Shown: one piece after another, positions 35,706 through 47,960 of the stretch | Position numbering within the stretch: position 1 is the first letter of the stretch | Layout: every line of letters begins with the position of its first letter | Assembly (NCBI RefSeq): GCF_031877795.1 | Contig: NC_133935.1 | Coordinates: 71,814,303-71,878,302, forward strand | Reading direction: 5' to 3' | Length of the DNA: 64,000 bases | Origin: Strix aluco | Taxonomy: Eukaryota; Chordata; Aves; Strigiformes; Strigidae | Notes under the pieces: generated by a model | Seen by the model: only the letters and a program-made list of their open reading frames with translations | What the model was told of the DNA's origin: nothing | The model's database searches: none | Made by a program: the position numbers and the translations under genes

Positions 35706-38700
35706 CTCATTCCCTAGAGTCAGCCAGGTATAAGGTTTGACTGGGTATTATAAATGTTTTATTGGAAGACATGTGGTTGAGCTGACATCTCTGATCACTT
35801 GTGGGATTTCATGGCATAGCACGTGTCAGGTTGTGTTTCGCTGTGCAGGCCTGCTATTCTCCTGTACTGGAATCTCCCTGGCTCTGCCACTGAGCACTCA
35901 CAATCAAGATTTAAGATGTGAATGTGCATAGTCTAAACCATACCTCACGGTATATCATGTGTGTCTTGCTAGAGGCCCAGTTGCTGTGCTCAGTAAGCTC
36001 CAGTGTGAGATCCTACTTAGATTCTCAGGTTATAATTAAGTGAGATTTCACTAAGAATTGAACTTATTTTTAGCAAAGTGAAAAAAGTCCTTTTTCATCT
36101 TTGGAGACTCAGTTCTCTCCCTAGAGTCAGACAGCTAAGACACCTCCACCAGGCTGCTGAGTCACACAACCTAAGATGGTAGCACCTTGTCCTTACAGAA
36201 ATGGGTGTGATATCATCTGGGTTCTGAATCCTGAGCTGAAACAGTGCCCATGCTGTACTGACAAGCTGAGTCACTGAGACGGCCACAGGGAGAGAGTCCT
36301 TGGGCACAGCAAGTAAACTCACTTGCAATCCAGTCCAAAGCCTTGACCCTGAAGGACAACACACACAGAGCTCCTTCCAGCGGCTCCTGTATGAGCTGGC
36401 TTAAACCTGCTGCTGACAGTTATTTTCATTCTTATAGATAAAGATAAGCTGTGGATATGGCAGAGCAGTATTTGGTATAAATCAGTTCATTGAAACTCAG
36501 CCAACTTGTGTCAGGGCTGAAATAAAACTGAAAAGAATAAGTCATCCATCCCAATTATTTTATTTATATTTCAGCAGTGCTAAAATAATTCAAATGAGAG
36601 CAGGTCTCGACAGCAAAGAAAACAGCTTCTGTGCCAGAGAGCCTGCTCACAGGCACAGGGACAGGCTGGCAGGACAGCAAGGGCACGGTGAGGGGGAGTG
36701 CACCAGGGGACCCTGCCAGGCACCAGGGGAGCAGAAGGCGAGTGTCTGTCTCTTCCTGGCTCCACTGACCTGTCCTACCCCTTACCGACACTTTGCAGTC
36801 TGCATAGTCTTCAGCAGGTCCCAGTGATGCCCTGTTGCTGAGGTACAGCCTATATGTACACCGGGCTCATGGTGAGAGGCTGTGACACCACCATGTGCAG
36901 CCATTTGTAGGTGGCTTTGGACAGTGGAGATTTATGCCTAATGCTTTGGTCCACTCAGCATAGAAAATGACTATTTTCTAGACAAAACTAGCCTTATAGG
37001 GTGTTGTCCATAACCTCTACTCCCATATTTCATGGTCTGCAATAGCAACAGGCTGTAGGCAGGACCCATCAGGCAGGGGGTGGTGGCTGTTTCAGTACAC
37101 TATTAAAGCCAGAGGGAGTGTGGGGCTAAACCTGGTCGCCTCTAGCTTAGACTTTACAGATGCTCCTCCCTGATTTAGCACTGACAATCCCAGCATGTTG
37201 AGGAAGTTTTCAGAGAAGATCCTGGTGACTGCCTCCATTTTGTTTTCTGCAGGTCTCAATTGTTTCCAGACGTGTATGGCACCCCTTGTTGCAGTCTGTT
37301 TGGTCAATGTAAAACCACAGTGCCAGTATCTGCTTATATCCTACCTTGTCCATCACAGCTTTCCAGCTTCTTCAGCCAAGTGCTGGCCTCATCAGGGCTC
37401 TGTCAGGCTCAAAATCCTTTGTGCAAAGTTTTCTCAAGCCTTGCCCTCTTTCTTCTGTTCCTCACTGCAGGTGGCTTCAATCAGCTCTTCCCTAACAGGC
37501 AAGGAGGTACCATTTCCTCCTCTCTCTGAGCCTTTGTCTCCAGAAGTAGATTAAACTTGGAGAAATGAGATTTTTAACTGTCCCAGAGCCCCTCACCACA
37601 AAGCACAGGTGAAAAGGCCTCAAAGGATTGTGCATCATGCCACTGTGATGGAGGAGGCTGAACACTTATGGTGCAGTTGAAAGGGGAGTTGCAGACCCCA
37701 CACACACTGGCAGTTGCAAAAACCCATCACTGATGAAATAACATCACTTTGCTTTACTCCACTCTGCTTGGATGACTAGGGCAGGTGCTGGTATCTCTCA
37801 TCACGGGAGCAATGAGCAATTTCCATGCTGTGAGCCAGCTGACCTGTGCTATGATGAAGTGACCTACACCCCAGGAGTGCACATTTCTCTCATTTTACAA
37901 CAGACAGAGTCTGAAAACCTTCCTTGAAGACCAATATATGAAATTAGACAAGTTTGTAGATGGCAGGACATGACAGAGGGGGAACACAGACCCACAAAGG
38001 GCCCATCCACCAGTGCCAGGTGCCTGTGCATACCCCGGGATGTCACATCCCTGATCCTCCCACCAGCAGTCATATGTAGGCTATTAACTGTTTGCCATGG
38101 CAAGCTGCTGTGCTGAGAGATGCTGAACCACATCTAGTCCAGCTCAGTGTGCTAGAAGATGGCACAGACATGTCCTCTCCACAGACCTGACATTCACCAG
38201 AACCAGGGACATACCCCCCAGCCAAAAGCCCTTCTACAGCTACAGCCCTTCTGGGCTTCCCTTTATGACCTTTGTGTATTTTAAGGCAGAAACTCTGCTT
38301 GAGACACCTTTCAGCAGGGTTCATGTGAAAGCAGCATGTCAGGGACTCAGGTCATGCCCTCTTGGGCAGTGGAGAGCCCCTTGAGAAGATTATGCCCATG
38401 GCTCTGCTTTTAGTCACCCACTCAACCAGCAGAGCTGCCTTGCCTTTCCCACAGGAAGCCTGTCCACTGAAAGGAAAAACTCAGCACTTGTTTCCATATC
38501 TCACACAGAGCAAGAAATACCCACTTATGGGAAAAAAAAGAAGAAATAGAGTGTGCAAGTTTTGCAGGCAGCTTTTGCAGACAGCTGGCATCAGTCATAC
38601 ACCTCTGTTCTCCCTGTGGTTGCTGACAGAAGTTTTCTGCCTTTCCCAAATCTATCCTGGAAGAGGTTGTCTCTCTGCTGTTCAGAGACTGTAGGCACAG

Positions 38701-39424
38701 TCAGGAGCTTGAGAACAGTCTTGGACTTCAGGAGCTTCAGCTTTACCTACCTACAGTGTAGGGTTGACACCAAAAGGAAATCCCTAAGCCACCTGCATCA
38801 CCTCTCCTGATGCTGAGGGGCTTACTCCCATTGCACCAGGGTGGCAGGGGCAGAAGATGGCTCCATTTCAGTTTGGCTTCCCTTATCTAGGAGATCGGTT
38901 CTTTCCTCAGGCAGCAGAGCAGGTTGTGTTCCTCCTTCTGTGTTTAGATCCTGGACGTTTGGGTTCCTTTTATTCTTCTTGCAAGTCGTATCCCATGCTT
39001 TGCAACTTATTTCATAAGGTACTTGTGGGAACAGAATCTGACATGCCACATCTCTCCCTAAAACTAATATGATCTTACTACAGGGGGAGTTTGGGGGATT
39101 ATTAACACTTAATTGTACAGTTCTTTGAGTAGTATGAATCTTCCTCGTACACAGGTTGGAAGAGTCACAAGCTAATGACAAATATTTGTTCTCTTTAATT
39201 ATGTGTAACAAGGGAGGACAGCCCAGCTCCCTCCACTTTTCTTCCTCCATCACTCTGACAGCTTGAACACCACCTGCTCTTCAAGCAAAGCAAGCACAGA
39301 AATAAAATCCACACTGATTTTTTGCACTGGGCATCCACAGGCTTGTAATGTGAGAGCATGCACTTTATTTATAAGTACCAGTAAGGTACTCAGGCACACC
39401 TAAGACATCACTAACCTTCCTAAT
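35706..39424. other. Intergenic, nothing recognised
   Basis: Unique sequence with no supported exon. Reading frames of 80-140 codons on either strand have no domain signature. Confidence 0.45.
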
Positions 39425-40445
39425 CATAGAATCATTTAGGTTGGAAAAGACCTTCAAGGTCATTGAGTCCAACCATTAACCTAGCACTGCCAAGTCCACC
39501 ACTAAACCATGTCCCTAAGCACCACATCTACATGTCTTTTAAGTATCTCCAGGGATGGTAACTCAACCACTTCCCTGGGAAACCTGTTCCAATGTTTGAT
39601 AACCCTTTCAAATGAAGACATTTTTCCTAATATCCAGTCTAAACCTCCCCTGGTGCAACTTGAGGCCATTTCCTCTCACTCTATCACTTGCTACTCGGGA
39701 GAAGAGACCGACACCCACCTCACTATAACGTCCTTTCAGGTAAATGTAGAGAGCAATAATGTCTTCCCTGAGCCTCCTTTTCTCCAGACTAAACAACCCC
39801 AGTTCCCTCAGCTGCTCCTCGTACGACATGTACTCCAGACCCTTCACCAGCTTCGTTGCCCTTCTCTGGACACACTCCAGCACCGAGTACCAGGGGACAA
39901 TCACTTCCCTAATCCTGCTGGCCACACTATTTCTGATACAAGCCAGGATGCTATTGGCCTTCTTGGCCACCTGGGCACACTGCTGGCTCATGTCCAGCCA
40001 GCTGTTGACCAACACCCCCAAGTCCTTTTCCACCAGGCAGCTTTCCAGTCACTCCTCCCCAAGCCTGTAGCATTGCAGGGGGTTGTTGTGAACCAGGTGC
40101 AGGACCCAGCACTCAGCCTTGCTGAACCTCATACAATTGGCCTCGGTCCATTGATCCAGCCCGTCAAGATCCCTTTGTAGTGCCTTCCTACCCTCAAGCA
40201 GATCAGCGCTCCCGCCCAACTTGGTGTCATCTGCAAATTTACTGAGGGTACACTTGATCCCCTCGTCCAGATCATTGATAAGGATATTAAACAGAACTAG
40301 CCCCAATGCTGAGCCCTGGAGAACACCACCTGTGACCAGATACCAACTGGATTTAACTCCACTTACCACAACTCTTTGGGCCTGGCTATCCAGCCAGTTT
40401 TTCACCCAGCGAAGTAACCTTTCTTGCCTTCTTACCTTCACTTAC
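39425..40445 (-). mobile_element. CR1 LINE, about 1.0 kb, 5'-truncated, minus strand
   Basis: It begins on the left with CATAGAAT (39425-39432) and the CR1 3' UTR. Minus-strand ORF2 pieces run from about 40441 to 39608 and include [11 protein letters not shown], with the catalytic FADD box retained, then [10 protein letters not shown] and the C-terminal [20 protein letters not shown]. An in-frame stop lies near 40050. Between VPWYSVL and ECVQRRAT (about 39880-39890) the usual stretch of roughly 20-25 codons is missing, an internal deletion. The element is truncated inside the reverse transcriptase and is dead. Confidence 0.94.
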
Positions 40446-40849
40446 CTTTTAGAAGGTCCACCCCTGGCAAATGGTTTAGGTGAAGCAGGCAAGCAATGTG
40501 TTATTTCTGGTCACTGAAGGATTTCTAGATGTTGTGGAGCTCAGAGGCATCACTGCAGTTCTTCCAAAGTCAGACAGAAAGGAAGGGAGTGGGGCTGTAG
40601 TCGCTATTAGTTGTGAAACACTCCACGAGATGAAGGGAAAGCCATAATTTACATCTCCAGAATAACTACCTGGTCCACCTATCCAGCTCATTTGGGCATC
40701 TATGGGAAGAATTCTGATGTAGTTACACATGAAAAAAGCTTACCAGCAGTAAGCAGATGGACATCAACCCCTTTTTTGAAGGAGGATAGTTTGTTGCAAC
40801 CCACATGCCCTCTGGGAGGCATCATCTGAGCAGAGCAAGGGCACTTCCC
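40446..40849. other. Spacer between two CR1 fragments
   Basis: About 400 bases of unique sequence with nothing recognised. Confidence 0.4.
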
Positions 40850-40990
40850 CATCACTGAAGTGTTCAGGGTCAGGTTGGACAGGGCTTTGAGCAACCTGAT
40901 CCAGTGATAGATGTTCCTGTCTGTGACAGGGGGGTTGAACTAGATGATCTTTGAAGGTCCCTTCCAACCCAAACCATTCTGTGATTCTAA
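40850..40990 (+). mobile_element. CR1 LINE 3' tail, plus strand
   Basis: The forward strand has the CR1 3' UTR: 'caggttggacagggctttga', 'ggttgaactagatgatcttt', 'ggtcccttccaacccaaacc', ending 'attctgtgattctaa' at 40990. Only about 140 bp remain. It faces the CR1 at 39.4-40.4 kb tail-out, so they are separate insertions. Confidence 0.9.
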
Positions 40991-43900
40991 CAGAGTGATG
41001 CTGTCCCCTGCATCTCCAAGCCACTGACCCACTGTCTGTCAGCACAGGACCCTCACCCCTTGCTATCACACTTGTGGGCTTAAAAATAGGGTTTTTACAT
41101 GAAGCTGCATAGCTGGGACTTACCCAGCCTGTCCCCAGGCCCATGCTGGTCCTTCCCACACACAGGGTACCACAGTTGGCAATTTGTGTCACAGCTCCTG
41201 GTTTGGGATGTGTACACTTCAGCATCAAGTCCTCAGGCTGATCATGTCTTTTCCTGAGCTTCAGTTAATCTTGTCAGTCCAAAAAAAAAAGAAAAAAAAA
41301 ATCCTTCTGGTCTTTCCTCAGGCTGCCTTTCCTGTACATCACTGTTATTCTTCTACTGCCCTACCTTCATGCCCCCCATCCTTCACAAGCCTTGTTGCTG
41401 AAATTCCCTGGGGATCCAGGGCCAACCTTGTAGGCTTCCACTGCTTCACCTCGCTCCTCGCCTGTCAAGGACCTTGAGCGCTCTCCCCTGCTTCCCAGGC
41501 TCTCCCAAAAATGTCTCCTACTCCCTAGCATCTCTTCTCCTTGTCCTCCTCCTCATCATCATGTGTTCACCCCTCTCCTTCATCTGGGAAGACAGATAAA
41601 GCCTCTCTCTCCTTTTATCAAAATCTAAAAGTGCTAGATCATCCTGCTACTGAATCTACTTTTCAGACTAATCACATTTCAGCTGATAGTGGTGAATCAT
41701 GTCATCTCATCTCTGACTCTATCAGCCAAAGGGTCTTATAATTGTCTCCTTGGAAAAACAGAGCTTCCTGCTCATGTCAGGAGAAGCAAGAGCTGATGAA
41801 CCCTCTTCCATATTGAGAAGGGAGGGGCTTCCTCTGAAATGTAATGAAATTTATACAGAAGATAGCTCAAAAATGGATACAGTCACAACACACCAGGACC
41901 TGGGGCCCCAGGTGTTGATCTTCATGCAAGTCTTGGTCTGCACCAGTATGCTACATCTGAAGCAGCACCCTTATCCTGGGGGTATTATTAGATGCCGAAT
42001 ATTATTTTTGCATTAGTAAATATTCAACAAAAGCTAAAATTATAGAAGCATCATCTTCAGAGCCAGGCAGGACAGACCAAGGTGCTGCCAGCTCTACCTC
42101 TCATGCTGGCTGACACTTGACCCCTTGCCCATGGTCTTCCTGCTCTGCCTGGCATCACTGGCTTGCTGCTGACTCACAGGGCCCTTCTCTGGTTTATTCT
42201 TGATAAGTAATCGGACAAAAAGGAAATTTCTGCTCCTCTTGTGTAGCTCTCAGATGATGAAAAAACAGGTTCAACACATTAAATTACTGTTATAAACGTT
42301 GCAGCGAGGAGACTGGAAGGGCTGACCCAGCAGGCTGGTCTCACCCTGCAAGGCATGATTGGGTTTCAGAGTGATTACCAGCAAATGGGTTAAAATGCGT
42401 TTAAAGGCCCAGTCCTGGGGCTTCAGACCAAAACACTGCAAAGAGGTGACCAGACTTCAGTAAGTGCCAGACCCAATGCTTTCAGGGATCTATGGCGGCA
42501 GGAGGATGGCGTGAAAAGAAAACCATCGGCTGCTTTTTGATAGAAGTGTCAGACTGCTGAGTGCCACCAGCATGTTGCCAGGGTATGCATCTCCCAGTGC
42601 TGCTTGCCATGCTCAGGTGGCAGAGGTGTCATGTGGCCATGCTGGGACCTCCTGCAGCAGCACCTGGCTGGTGTAGCCACACCTTCATGACCCATGTCCC
42701 CAGCCCCAGGGTGTCCTACAGCACCCTCCAGATGTGGGATTTGGCTTGGCACTTATAGCCTCTGCTCTTTGGGGCAGAGATGACATTTTCAGGAAAAAGC
42801 TTACCAGCTGACAACTTTTCTTTCTGGACTGATTCTGGGAAAAGGGAAGGAGTGACCCAGAGGGTGTCTAGGCTTTGAATTTTGGGTTGCTAAGAGAAGT
42901 TTCCTAGCACCTATAGCCAAAACCCATCCTGATGTAGTTGGATGTCTTTTGAGTATTTTACATGGCAAAGCCAGCAAATACTTCAGGTGAGATTAAACAT
43001 TTACAGTACAGTTCTGTCAGTGGGGGGAAATTCACCACCTCCCATACCGACAGCAGCCAGCTGAGCAGTGTTCTCCCCTCCTGAGACCCAGCAGTGTTGC
43101 AAAGGGAGGCAGGGCAATTCTCATCCTCAATGACAGGAGACACTGGGAGGTGCATACCACCACTCTCCCTTGCCAGCACCCTTTGCCCAGGATCTTTGAG
43201 ACTATCCAAAATATGTAATCGTATACTACTTATTTATAATAAAATTTCAGTAATTTGTATTCAGTTATATTCATATAAAATTAAACATTAGAGGCATTAT
43301 TTTGCATGTATCAAATTCTGCTCCTCTGATAGATTTTAGGAAATCAGCAAGCATGTCACTTTACTCTTCTTCATATAGTACTTCTAAGCTCAAAATCCTA
43401 CAATATCTGAAAGAATCTTAAGATATCTATCAGTTTCACCAAACTGAAATATTGGTGTACTTTAACTGCAGTTTTAATAGACTTTCAAGGTTTTCAAACA
43501 CTTTTACTCAAAAGTACATTCAAAGGTTTTGTGTTTTTTGGGGATTTGGTTTGTTGGGTTTTTTTGACTAGTGAACAAGCAGTTCTGTATGTTGCAATTA
43601 TGGGGGAGAGATGAACATCTACAACCCTGCTCCTCCAAGACAGACGTGGATTATGGGTAGTCTCATTCAAGCTTATATATTCATAGTCTGTGGTGTAACG
43701 TGGTCCTGATCCACATGAGGGACTTAATTGAGCTGTTGCAAAGCAAATAATAATAGGTACAGCTGATACATAAGGTCAAGAAAAGATTTATGTCTTTGAA
43801 AGATCAGGATTGATGCTCTTCCTGCACAGAGAATAAACGATCCATGTAAATTTGGTCCTCAGTAGCCCAATAACTTACATTTGTTTATGTTTCTCCTCCT

Positions 43901-44674
43901 TGTTAGTAATGCCTGAAAACTCATGAAACACCATGAATATAATATAGATACTGTTGTTTTGGCTCTAAGATTTGACCCTTTTTTTTTAATGACTCTTGTC
44001 ACAAGGCCAGACTTGAAGTCTGTGATTCAGAAAACTGTTAACAGGCAAAAAAACCCCCCAACAAACCTCCAGAGCTTCACTGGATGCTCTTTGAGAGAAC
44101 TAACCCTTACTCCACTGTTTTTATCATTGTCTTAAAAGGTAGAGCAACTCCACCATGATTAATTTTTCATGCGTTGGGTAGGAAGGGATAATTAGAGCAT
44201 GCTTCATAACGATTGTCTGCAATTGCTTTCTAATTAACTAATTGACTACAGAGCTAATGAGATACAAAATTAATTTTTATATTTGAATTTGGCCAGACCT
44301 ATTTTAAGAACCATGAAGACAAACTGGCCAGAAGCTTTCATTTCATGTCGATCAGACTGGTATTTTGCAAATGTTATATTATCCCCTGGATAGCTACTTT
44401 GCAATGGCTTTTGCCTCTACCTGGTGGCTGGAAGATGAACTGCATGATTCCCAGTTTTCTTTTGATGGGAGGCAGGCAGTCTTTTTGGGTAAGAATATAT
44501 ATAGAAACGTGCAAAACACTCTAAGCTATCACTATCTAGGGACTCACTTTTTTTCTGCAGTCGAGTCAAGAAACTATTGGAAGGGATTGGTGATGTGGAT
44601 ATGTGAATAAATATGATATAGTCATCAGAGTTAGCGTCAGCAGTCATGACTCACATATCTGTAAGATTTCTTTG
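40991..44674. other. Intergenic; candidate TAAT-rich element near 44.2 kb
   Basis: Unique sequence. A cluster of TAAT/ATTA cores at about 44155-44290 is the only structured feature noted. A-runs occur near 41281-41300. Confidence 0.4.
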
Positions 44675-45560
44675 AAAGCATCAACAAACGGGTGTCAACA
44701 GACAAGCAAAATCCAACAGATAGAGTCAACTCGATTTTCAAAAGGCGTTGGGGAAATTCTTCAACAGCAGCTCATAAAGTAGCTGCCATGGTTTAAGAGA
44801 GAGTGTCTTCATGTGAGCAGGCAATTGGCAAAAAATGGGAATACACCAGCAATACACCAGGAATACATCAACAACCAGGGAAGGGGAGTCCCAGCTGAGT
44901 CCTACACTGACATATTCTGCAGCTGCTCTGAGCAACCAGTTTCTAAAAACTCTGCAAAAGATGGTGAATAATAGACCTTCAGGGATAATGGGTAAAGTCG
45001 GCCAACTGTACACAGCTGTCCAAAGTAATAAGGATGAAAGCTACTCCAGCAGTTGCAAAAGGGTTTCAGAATACCCAGAAATTGGACAGTAAAATGGCAG
45101 GTGAAATTTGCAGAGAAAAGGTAGATAAGTTTAAGTCAAATCCATTAGCAAACCCAGTTCTAACTTCCAATATGCAAACACCCAACCTGAACCAGCTATT
45201 GCAAATCAGAACATGATGCACAGTTCTGGGCCTCCATCTCAAGGCAAATATAATGGAAAAAAGAGTTACAGAAAAAAATTACAGCCATTAACCCTGAAAA
45301 TAAGTAATTGAGGGAGGACTATGATAGCTACCCATGAAGTCCTGAGCGGTACAAAGAAAGGGAGCAGAGGGCACTGTTGGAGGGTGTGTGAGACCCTGAG
45401 CAGGTGGCAGATGCTACATGGAAGGGAGAGGAAGGTTTGTCACACAACGCATGCTGAAGCTTCACAACAGTTTGCAAGAGGATGCCAAAGTTTACACAGT
45501 TCAGAAAGCAATCAGCCAATTTGTGGACGAAAAATGCATTTGGCACTATTAAAAGCAAAG
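44675..45560 (+). mobile_element. Ancient CR1-type LINE fragment, about 0.9 kb
   Basis: A strongly diverged but collinear match to old amniote CR1 ORF2 and 3' sequence. Markers in order are 'cgattttcaaaaggcgttgg' (the FxKAFD region), 'gacagtaaaatggcaggtga' (about 45086), 'ttctgggcctccatctcaag', 'atataatggaaaa', 'gaggactatgatagctaccc', 'catgaagtcctgagcggtac', 'tttgtcacacaacgcatgct' and 'gccaatttgtggacg'. No frame is open across it. A 158-codon frame at 45321-45797 overlaps this decayed repeat and is not considered a gene. Confidence 0.72.
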
Positions 45561-47329
45561 GTGTCATTTCTGGTCAGAAGTCTTTGGACCATAAATGGTT
45601 GCAGTCTACAAGCGCTTTCGGGAAGAATCAGCACCTGCTTGTCCTCTCCTTACTGTCTGCCTGCAGGACCTGTTACCGTCCACCGCCAGAGATGGGGTAA
45701 CAAGCCAGGCAGCCCTTCGGTCCACTTATTCTCGATTTTTGTGTATCACTCACATACAGTACCTCCACATTTGAGGAAAAACCCCAAAGGCTACTAAGCA
45801 TTTGCTGGAGCACATCTCATCTCCCACTAGATTACATTTCACTCCTCAGCAGGAGATGTTTATCTACAGGCTCCATGATAGAAATGGAGAAATCTAGACA
45901 GAAAAGCCTCAACTAAATGTGAAAGAGGACTAAAATCTTTGCCATTATTCAGTCCATAGTGTACAACAAGTGCTACACTGAGAAACTGAAACATATTCTT
46001 ATAATACATATACATAAGGAGGCTGTATAACATGCATAGGTCACCTTAGTCTGGGCATACTCTTGAGAGCATGACTTCGCAAAGGCAGTAATGTTCATTT
46101 AATTTTGTCTCTGTGTGTATTTTTGTGTGAATAATTAATAGGAATCATTTATAAAATCAGCAACACTTGTTATTTTGAGATGACTTTCCTTTATCAGACC
46201 CAGCGTGGCTCAAGCTCTCTGCTCTGTTCCTGTACGTGCAGGAAAAGTCCGTGCTGGATGTGGACACTGACCCGCTGGAGGATCCTGTCTGCCTGCAACC
46301 TTTGGTCAGACTGTGTCTCAGGGCAGTCAGTGCTCCCACAGCACTGAAACCCTGAATGAGGTTCATGATGAGCACAGGTGCTTGGTGGGCTCAGTCTGGG
46401 AGATGCTGAGCACCAGCTGCCATGGCCACCCCACCTGCGGGCATGGTCCTCACTGCATGGCCAGCCTCTGGCAGCACCAAGAGCAAAAAGACAGGTCTGT
46501 ATGGCTTTCAGATACACCGATGGGTGCCAGATAAACTCTAGCAATGACAGTGCTAATAACAGTAATAGAGCAGCAATCCAGCCCAAGCAAGGAATCTGAG
46601 CTCAGACCTGCCAGCAAACCATATGTCAGCTATGATTATCACATCCCAGCATATCTCACTTAGAAAAACTGTCAATGGGTAATTCAGCAACTTAAATGAA
46701 CACTGGCAGTGAGGCCTGCTGGGGAGGTCCACCCAGCACTGTGTGTGTTTGATGTGCCAGCTGCTTCTGATCAAGCACTTCGGTGCTGCAAGCTCATGCC
46801 CTGAAGCAGTTCCAGTTGCCAGGATTCAGACTCCAAGGGAGAGGGGGAACCACAGAAAAGTGCTCAGTTAGGAGCCATGCCTCTTGGATCACCCCGCCAT
46901 CACCTCTGCACATCCACAGGAAACCTCTGTGTCCATACCCAGGTGATGAAGCTCAGGGACAGGGCAGATACAGCTCTTCTGGCACTTCCAGGTTTCACTG
47001 ACTCAGTTTGGCAGGAGGACGGGCTGGCTTGGCACAGGCTGACTACAAACCACTGACAACCATCCTTAGAAGTTCAGTACCAGGTAGGAAGGTGTCCAAG
47101 CTGTGAGATTATTGCCATATTCCAGTTTGCAGCCACTTTCTATTGCAGCATTTTATCTCAATAAGTCCTAAGAGAGACTGGTTTCAGACAGGGCCAGAAG
47201 AGAGGGAACACTAACTGGTCATCTCTCCTGGCAGTCTCATCCCTCTCTTCTGTTCCGCCTCAGTAATTGACCTCACTCCATCTTTCTTGCCCCGTTTTAT
47301 CATGTCCCTTCTCTACTGTCCAATTTTGA
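45561..47329. other. Intergenic, nothing recognised
   Basis: Unique sequence. A minus-strand frame of 130 codons (46194-46586) begins with a hydrophobic leucine-rich stretch but continues into sequence with no family resemblance. It is treated as chance. Confidence 0.4.
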
Positions 47330-47960
47330 ATCACAGAATCACAAATGGTTGAGCTTGGGAGGGAACTCTGGAGATTATCTGGTCCAAGCTCCCTGCTCTA
47401 GCAGAGACAACTAGAGCCAGTTGCCCAGGCCCATGGCCAGACAGCTTTTGAATATCTCCAAGGATGGAGACTCCACAACCTCTCTGGGAAACCTGTGCCA
47501 GTGCTCAGTCACCCTCACAGTGAAAAACTGTTTCCTGATGTTCAGAGGGAACCTCCTGTGTTTCAGTTTGTGCCCACTGCCTCTGGTCCTGTCACTGGGC
47601 ACTTCATCTTCTTTGCACCCTCCCTTCAGGCATTTGTATAAGTTGATGAGATCCCCCTGAGCCTTTGCTTCTCCAGGCTGAACAGTCCCAGCTCTCTCAG
47701 CCTTTCCCCATAGGAGAAATGGTTCAGTCGCTTCATCATCTTTGTACTCTTCATTGAACTCTCTCTTGTATGTCCCTGTCTCTCTTGTACTGCGGAGCCC
47801 AGACCTAGACACAGGACTCCAGGTGTGGCCTCACCAGTGCTGAATAAAACAGAAGGATCACCTCCCTCCACCTGCTGACAATACTTTTCCTAACACAGCC
47901 CAGGATACTGTTAGCTTGCTTTGCGGTGAGGGCACATCCCTGGCTCCATAGTCCTGGCCC
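47330..47960 (-). mobile_element. CR1 LINE 3' fragment, about 0.63 kb, minus strand
   Basis: The forward strand starts 'tcacagaatcacaaatggtt' and continues as the reverse complement of the CR1 3' UTR and ORF2 end. Minus-strand translation shows [20 protein letters not shown] and [20 protein letters not shown] in different frames, so the copy is frameshifted. It is 5'-truncated near 47.96 kb. Confidence 0.92.

Noticed and set aside
39509-40180. 223-codon plus-strand frame
   Set aside because: It is the antisense of a CR1 ORF2 fragment (39425-40445, minus strand).
45321-45797. 158-codon plus-strand frame
   Set aside because: It overlaps a decayed ancient CR1 and is not in the CR1 coding frame; probably chance.
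46194-46586. 130-codon minus-strand frame starting with a hydrophobic leucine-rich segment, considered as a membrane-protein remnant
   Set aside because: The hydrophobic start comes from a simple leucine-rich run. The remainder matches no tetraspanning family, and neighbouring frames give no continuation.
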